From positions 1 through 47,880 of the forward strand of contig JACRMM010000020.1 in the NCBI GenBank assembly GCA_016214985.1: a stretch of 47,880 nt of DNA, written 5' to 3'. The notes under the pieces were generated by a model. That model did not search any database, was not told where the DNA came from, and saw only the letters and a program-made list of their open reading frames with translations. Both the position numbers and the translations under genes were made by a program. This stretch comes from Deltaproteobacteria bacterium (GTDB lineage Bacteria > Desulfobacterota > Deferrisomatia > Deferrisomatales > JACRMM01). Of this stretch, positions 44,701 to 47,880 are shown in pieces (the stretch's first letter is position 1; each line of letters begins with the position of its first letter).

Positions 44701-45116
44701 ACATCGCCGTGCACCGGCTGCGGATGAACGTCCCACTGACGCCCACCGACTTGGCCGAGCTAGAGCGCATGCTGGCCGAGAGCGGCGCGGGGAGCGCCGA
44801 GGACATCGAGCGCGCCAAGGCTGAGGCCAAGGGGCTCGGGCTCTTCGTGCGATCGCTCGTCGGCCTGGACCGGGAGGCGGCGAAGAAGGCCCTCGGCAGC
44901 TTCGTGGGCGTCAAAGGCGCCAGCCAGATCGAGTTCGTAAACCTCATCGTCGAGCACCTGACCGAGCACGGTACCATTCCGGCGTCGCGGCTCTACGAGT
45001 CGCCCTTCACCGACGTGGCGCCCCAAGGCCCCGACGCGCTCTTCTCGTCGTCGGAAGTGGACCGGCTGGTGGAGATCCTGCATGAGGTGGAGGCGACGGC
45101 GGCGGTGGTGGGGTAG
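41709..45116 (+). CDS. hsdR: Type I restriction endonuclease HsdR (EcoEI-like)
   Basis: The product is 1135 residues. An N-terminal DUF4145-type region (residues 1-140) is followed by a coiled coil (about 150-200), then a PD-(D/E)xK nuclease (GFVDYVLW, LALVEAKRT near E268). The helicase carries ATGAGKTRT (near 382), IIDEAHRS (near 481), VGLTATP and LGRGTRL. A C-terminal domain contacts the methylase. It translocates DNA and cuts unmethylated targets. All catalytic motifs are intact, so restriction should be active if hsdM and hsdS work. Confidence 0.96.
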   Translation: MTSHFIFLQAEWPAVHEAATKAEASAFSDPRTSCFHARRALELAVAWLYKHDASLKLPYQDNLSALIHEPTFKAAVGEAIFNKAKVLTRLGNQAVHSAKPIYQLDSLAAVRELFHVGYWLAHTYARGEKPAAGLAFDQEALPRDGQVLKQTADQLRKLQEDLQAKDEKLSVLLADKTALDEELARLRAEVAEAKKANAAAPDPHDYSEAATRDLFIDLLLREAGWALDNSGGERDREFEVAGMPNAGGVGFVDYVLWGDDGRPLALVEAKRTKRSPKEGEQQAKLYADCLEARFGRRPVIFLTNGYDHWLWDDASHPPRAVQGFYKKAELELLHQRRTTRKSLAAAKVDEAIVGRYYQTRSIRRIGEAFEKDNDRKALVVMATGAGKTRTVIALADLLMRCNWAKRVLFLADRVALVNQAVNAFKRHLPDASPVNLVTEKDAEGRVFVSTYPTMMGLINESGESRDGQRRFGVGHFDLVIIDEAHRSVFQKYRVIFDYFDSLLVGLTATPKDEVDRNTYDLFDLETGVPTDAYPLEDAVRDGFLVPPKAVSVPLKFQREGIKYAELSEDEKDQWDALEWDEEGGTPDRVEADAVNKWLFNQDTVDKVLAHVMTRGLKVAGGDRLGKTIVFAKNQAHAEFIQERFDVNYPKLKGHFARIITFKTEYAQSLIDDFSQKDKAPHIALSVDMLDTGIDVPEVANLVFFKLVRSKTKFWQMLGRGTRLCPDHFGQGEDKDVFYVFDYCQNLEFFSQNPETTDGSLGESLGKRIFKARLELIGALDERAAKGEGSAAAGAEDAAVRGETAETLRAIVAAMNPDNFVVRPKRRLVETYANPEAWAALGAEKHRELARDVAGLPSETEPENEEAKRFDLLVLGTQLAVLRKEPAFERLRDQAKAIAALLEEKSTIPMVREQLPLIEDVQTDEWWQDVTVPMLEVMRKRLRDLVKLIDKKKRKVVYTDFEDEMGGESIVALPGFDGAASYGKFRAKARAFLRAHADHIAVHRLRMNVPLTPTDLAELERMLAESGAGSAEDIERAKAEAKGLGLFVRSLVGLDREAAKKALGSFVGVKGASQIEFVNLIVEHLTEHGTIPASRLYESPFTDVAPQGPDALFSSSEVDRLVEILHEVEATAAVVG

Positions 45117-45179
45117 CCTGCGGCGGAGCCGCCGCGAACCGCCTTGCTCCCTCGAACCGCTGCAATAGGAGGGTGCGTC

Positions 45180-45452
45180 ATGCTCGAAGAAGTCACCTCT
45201 TTTGAGCTCCTGCCTGATTACGAGATCTACGTCGAGCTTTCGGATGGAAGAAAGGGCATCTTCGACACGACGCCCTATCTGGACAAGGGAGTCTTCCATG
45301 AGCTCAAGGAGCCGAGCTACTTCCGAAGGGCTTGTCTCTCGCTGGGCACGATCGCTTGGCCCCACGAGCAGGACTTCGCGCCCGAGACCATCGCCCATGA
45401 CCTGAAGCCCATGAAGGGTGAGGCACCGCCGTCGACGGGAAAGGCGGCGTGA
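45180..45452 (+). CDS. DUF2442 protein
   Basis: The product is 90 residues. VTSFELLPDYEIYVELSDGRKG and FFELK-like FHELKEPSYF, then GTIAWPHEQDFAPETI, are DUF2442 features. AGGAGGG precedes ATG 45180 with ideal spacing. The family is often the antitoxin-like partner of a DUF4160 toxin, but no DUF4160 gene is adjacent, so here it is an orphan. It may be co-transcribed with hsdR. Confidence 0.88.
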   Translation: MLEEVTSFELLPDYEIYVELSDGRKGIFDTTPYLDKGVFHELKEPSYFRRACLSLGTIAWPHEQDFAPETIAHDLKPMKGEAPPSTGKAA

Positions 45453-45545
45453 AAACCCTGGAGCGTGCCGTGGTCGATGGATGCCTTGCCTGGCCGGGCC
45501 ACGTCAAGGGATGAAGTGATGGATCCGCGGCCGCGTCCGGGTTGC

Positions 45546-46199
45546 TCAGCGGTGCTCGGCCCCGACCGATGCGGGCCCGCTGGTGGCCGACGGTGCCGGG
45601 GCGCCCGCGGCCTCGCTCTCCTTACGGTGGCGGTCCAGGCCGTCGAACCGGGGCCTCCACCACCCGGGCCCCGGGCCCCAGAAGGGGTCGTACCAGAAGG
45701 GGTCGTACCAGAACGGGGAGCCGTAGTACGGGTAGGGAGGATAGGTCGCGGAAACAACCCTCCGCCACAGGTACACCTCCTGGCCGTGCAGGACGACATA
45801 GGCGTAGGGTGCCTGCCCCACGGGTTCGGTCTTCGTCCCGGCGACCATCCCGGCGACCGTGACCGCCCGACCCTCGGCGAAGAGGACGGGGTCGAGGTAC
45901 CGGGTCACCTCGACCATGAACCGGCCGTCGCTCTGGTCGCCCGTCTCCGGCGCGTCTCGCACGCCCAAGGGCTTGTCGAGGACCAGGAGGGTCGTGCCGT
46001 CGGGGCGGTTTCGGGTCTCGATGATCTCGCCGCCCAGGATCACGGTCTTGCCCAGGAAGGCGTCGGGATGGGTCTGAACTTCGAACAGCCCGCGCAGGGG
46101 AACGGCCTGGGCGCGAAGCTCCTGGGAGATGACGCTCGCGCAGCCTGAGAGCGCCAGCCCGAGGGGTATTCCCACAGCCAGCAGCGGCAGGGTCTTCAT
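45546..46199 (-). CDS. Slp-family outer-membrane lipoprotein
   Basis: The product is 217 residues from ATG 46199. A lipoprotein signal (MKTLPLLAVGIPLGLALSGC, lipobox LSGC) precedes the Slp domain (HPDAFLGKTVILGGEIIET, LLVLDKPLG, GRFMVEVTRYLDP, YLWRRV). Slp is a starvation-inducible outer-membrane lipoprotein in Escherichia coli. The C-terminus has an aromatic-rich tail (YPPYPYYGSPFWYDPFWYDP) not typical of Slp, encoded by a 15-bp tandem repeat. The gene is convergent with the DUF2442 gene. Confidence 0.9.
   Translation of the reverse strand: MKTLPLLAVGIPLGLALSGCASVISQELRAQAVPLRGLFEVQTHPDAFLGKTVILGGEIIETRNRPDGTTLLVLDKPLGVRDAPETGDQSDGRFMVEVTRYLDPVLFAEGRAVTVAGMVAGTKTEPVGQAPYAYVVLHGQEVYLWRRVVSATYPPYPYYGSPFWYDPFWYDPFWGPGPGWWRPRFDGLDRHRKESEAAGAPAPSATSGPASVGAEHR
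45678..45722 (-). repeat. 15-bp tandem repeat in the Slp-like tail
   Basis: CCAGAAGGGGTCGTA occurs at 45678-45692 and 45693-45707, with a partial third unit to 45722. On the coding strand the units give (F)WYDP-type pentapeptides, so copy changes would keep the frame. Confidence 0.85.
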
Positions 46200-46453
46200 G
46201 GCGGATCCTTTCTGCTTCACCGAGGCGTCGAAGCGCGCATGCCCCGACGCAAGAGCGGTCAAGCATTCCTGGAGACCACAGAGACCGTAACACCGAACGC
46301 TCCGATGTCACGGGTCAGCGGACGGACTGCCACGGCCGCGGGTTGCGCCCGAGGATCCTCGGAGTACCGTCGTCTCGACGCGCGGATCGGGCGTCCGCGG
46401 CAGCAAGAAGCTGGGGCTGACGTGCGCGGGGCGTTGCAGAAAGAGGGTGACCG

Positions 46454-47170
46454 GTGAAGGAGCTCGACCAGCAAGCCCTGGCGCAAGGGGATGGCAAGGA
46501 GGGCCGACCCGCGCTCGTGGCCTACCAGGGCCGGGTCGTAGACGTGACCGGGAGCAAGCGCTGGCCCGGGGGGCTGCACTTGCGCCGCCACCAAGCGGGC
46601 GCCGACCTCACCGCCGACCTTGCCGCCGCGCCCCACGGCCCCGAGATGCTCGAGCGCTTTCCCCAGGTGGGGACGCTGGCGGAGCCGAAGCCCGCCGGCC
46701 CGGCGGCGCCGCCCTCAGGCCTGGAGCGGCTTGTGAAGCGCTTTCCGATGCTTCGGCGGCACCCCCATCCCATGACCGTGCACTTTCCCATCGTCTTTGC
46801 GATGGCCGCCGCGGGCTTCTCCCTCCTCGCCGCCCTGACCGGCCGGGAGACGTTCGGTACTACCGCGTTCCACTGCCTGGGCGCCGGGTTCCTCACGACG
46901 CCCGGCGCCGTGCTGACGGGGTACGCCGCGTGGAAGATTAACTACCTGGGCCGCCCCATGGCCGTCATCTCCCGGAAGATGGTGCTGTCGGTCCTGCTCC
47001 TTGCCGTCTTCGCCGCGGCCTTCGCCTGGCGGCTCGCGGTGCCCGAGATCTCGGAGAGGCCGCTCGGCGCCGGCGCGGGGCACCTTCTCCTCGTCCTCAC
47101 TCTCGTCCCCCTGGTGTCGGTCCTCGGCTGGTTGGGCGCCTCGCTCACCTTCCCGGTGGAGAAGCGCTGA
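46454..47170 (+). CDS. Cytochrome b5-like domain fused to DUF2231 membrane protein
   Basis: The product is 238 residues from GTG 46454, with GAGGG upstream. The first ~80 residues match the bacterial cytochrome b5-like heme/steroid-binding fold (LVAYQGRVVDVTGSKRWPGG, HQAGADLT, PHGPEMLERF). The rest is a four-helix DUF2231 membrane domain (HPMTVHFPIVFAMAA, GTTAFHCLGAGF, ISRKMVLSVLLLA), with conserved histidines in the membrane. The fusion suggests a membrane b-type cytochrome that moves electrons. The partner is unknown. The 254-base gap upstream, divergent from the Slp-like gene, shows no gene. Confidence 0.85.
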   Translation: MKELDQQALAQGDGKEGRPALVAYQGRVVDVTGSKRWPGGLHLRRHQAGADLTADLAAAPHGPEMLERFPQVGTLAEPKPAGPAAPPSGLERLVKRFPMLRRHPHPMTVHFPIVFAMAAAGFSLLAALTGRETFGTTAFHCLGAGFLTTPGAVLTGYAAWKINYLGRPMAVISRKMVLSVLLLAVFAAAFAWRLAVPEISERPLGAGAGHLLLVLTLVPLVSVLGWLGASLTFPVEKR

Positions 47171-47231
47171 AGCCTTGGGCCCCACGCCCGCTCAATCGGA
47201 GCGAGGAGTGCGTCGCGCCCCTTTAGCAGCA

Positions 47232-47375
47232 GGCTGCTGAAAAAGCAGCCTGCGTGAGCCCCAGGGAGGGGTCGCCGAAGCGCGGAGCTTGAAAAGCATA
47301 GCGATTCGAGAGGGTTCGAAGGGGCCGTCCCCGAGGACCCGTTGCTGAAAAACCCCATGGAGGGGTTTTTCAGCA
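47232..47375 (+). repeat. 144-bp dispersed repeat, right copy
   Basis: Aligns end to end with 143-286 in the same orientation. It opens with an extended hairpin (GCAGGCTGCT / AGCAGCCTGC) and closes with CTGAAAAACCCC-ATGGA-GGGGTTTTTCAG. The closing stem could act as a terminator for the membrane-protein gene, since a T-run is present. Confidence 0.85.
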
Positions 47376-47555
47376 CACTAGGAACGTCGTTACCAAGCCT
47401 TCGCCGAGATCATAGATTTCGTTCCAGATTAATGGTCTTGGACGGGGAAAACTGGTTCGAGCGAAAGAAATTCATCAGTTTAGAGTCACTCCAGGCCACC
47501 AAGGTGTTTATCTTCTTCACGCCGATTCTTCTCAAATGTTCCCAGCGTTGTCCGG

Positions 47556-47880
47556 TTAGGTTATTGCGGTGGCCACGGGCAAACCCGGGTCTAATTGTCG
47601 TGAGTCTGGAGCGGGCACATCGGGCTCCATCTGGGCGGCCTCGTTCTCGATCTTGTTGCGAAGTTCGCGAACGCGCTTGATACTGACCTTCTCGCCGTAC
47701 TCTTCGTGGCAGTAGATCGCGAGCAGCAGGTACGTGATTAGGCCGGCCAGGATCTGCACCATCAATCCATGCCGGCTCCTGGAGATCAGGTGGTAAACCT
47801 TCAGATGACGCTTCCACCATCCAAAGAAGATCTCGATCGTCCATCGGAGCTTGTAGGCGGCAGCTACATCTTCGGCCGAG
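47556..47880 (-). mobile_element. C-terminal part of an IS4-family transposase
   Basis: A minus-strand frame enters from the window edge and stops at 47556. It reads AAYKLRWTIEIFFGWWKRHL, the Y-(2)-R-(3)-E-(6)-K signature of IS4-type DDE transposases, then HGLMVQILAGLITYLLLAIY, CHEEYGEKVSIKRVRELR and a short acidic end. The rest of the transposase is outside the window. The AT-richer DNA between 47376 and 47555 may hold the element end, but no inverted repeat can be checked without the other end. Confidence 0.88.

Noticed and set aside
41601..44714. Minus-strand open frame opposite hsdR
   Set aside because: hsdR carries all catalytic motifs on the plus strand. The opposite frame is a codon-bias artefact.
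47410..47844. Minus-strand frame overlapping the transposase end
   Set aside because: A different minus-strand frame carries the IS4 signature and stops at 47556. This one has no family match.

Overview
The window is very GC-rich, gene-dense bacterial chromosome. Its content points to a strictly or mainly anaerobic, menaquinone-using member of the old Deltaproteobacteria (Desulfobacterota-like). This rests on a futalosine-type menaquinone cluster, a full Hdr/Flx-like electron-bifurcation operon, a small [4Fe-4S] ferredoxin, acyl-CoA enzymes and a LarC-like protein. The species cannot be named from the sequence alone.

Layout. (1) 1-6604: the 5' end of a secreted protein on the minus strand, a 144-bp dispersed repeat, two adjacent DUF2148 proteins, a phenylacetate-CoA-ligase-like enzyme preceded by a tandem ~164-bp repeat, an acyl-CoA dehydrogenase, and a convergent GlcD-type FAD oxidase. 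(2) 6764-9807: a menaquinone operon, mqnP followed by one open reading frame that fuses MqnE and MqnC. (3) 9919-24209: housekeeping and miscellaneous genes. These are two PilZ proteins, a SWIM-SNF2 helicase, a ferredoxin, a CBM9-like protein, tRNA-Met with a near-ideal promoter, a VCBS-like secreted protein, RadC, a LarC-like protein, NAD+ DNA ligase, a YihY/BrkB membrane protein, a HAD nucleotidase, and a SatD/SatE-like pair behind an AT-rich double operator. (4) 24470-26222: a nitroreductase and a URO-D-family protein. (5) 26581-36102: a seven-gene Hdr/Flx-like operon led by a ~1478-residue HdrA. This protein joins a QmoA/HdrA-like half carrying a GltD/NfnB-like module to a second complete HdrA. 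(6) 36261-45452: a type I restriction-modification locus (hsdM, hsdS, hsdR) with unrelated cargo and gene fragments between hsdS and hsdR. (7) 45546-47880: an Slp-type lipoprotein, a cytochrome b5/DUF2231 membrane protein, the second copy of the 144-bp repeat, and the C-terminus of an IS4-type transposase.

How the parts may work together. MqnP and MqnE-MqnC supply menaquinone. The Hdr/Flx operon likely couples NAD(P)H, ferredoxin and a thiol/disulfide-type couple by flavin-based bifurcation. The CoA ligase, acyl-CoA dehydrogenase and DUF2148 genes look like a catabolic module that feeds electrons into this metabolism, but the substrate is unknown.

The most notable observations are the MqnE-MqnC fusion with heptanucleotide arrays in its linker, the giant HdrA, the scarred hsdS-hsdR interval (best explained as two tandem type I loci collapsed by deletion), the SatD double operator with an apparently leaderless promoter, and the 144-bp repeats whose hairpin shows a compensatory base change.
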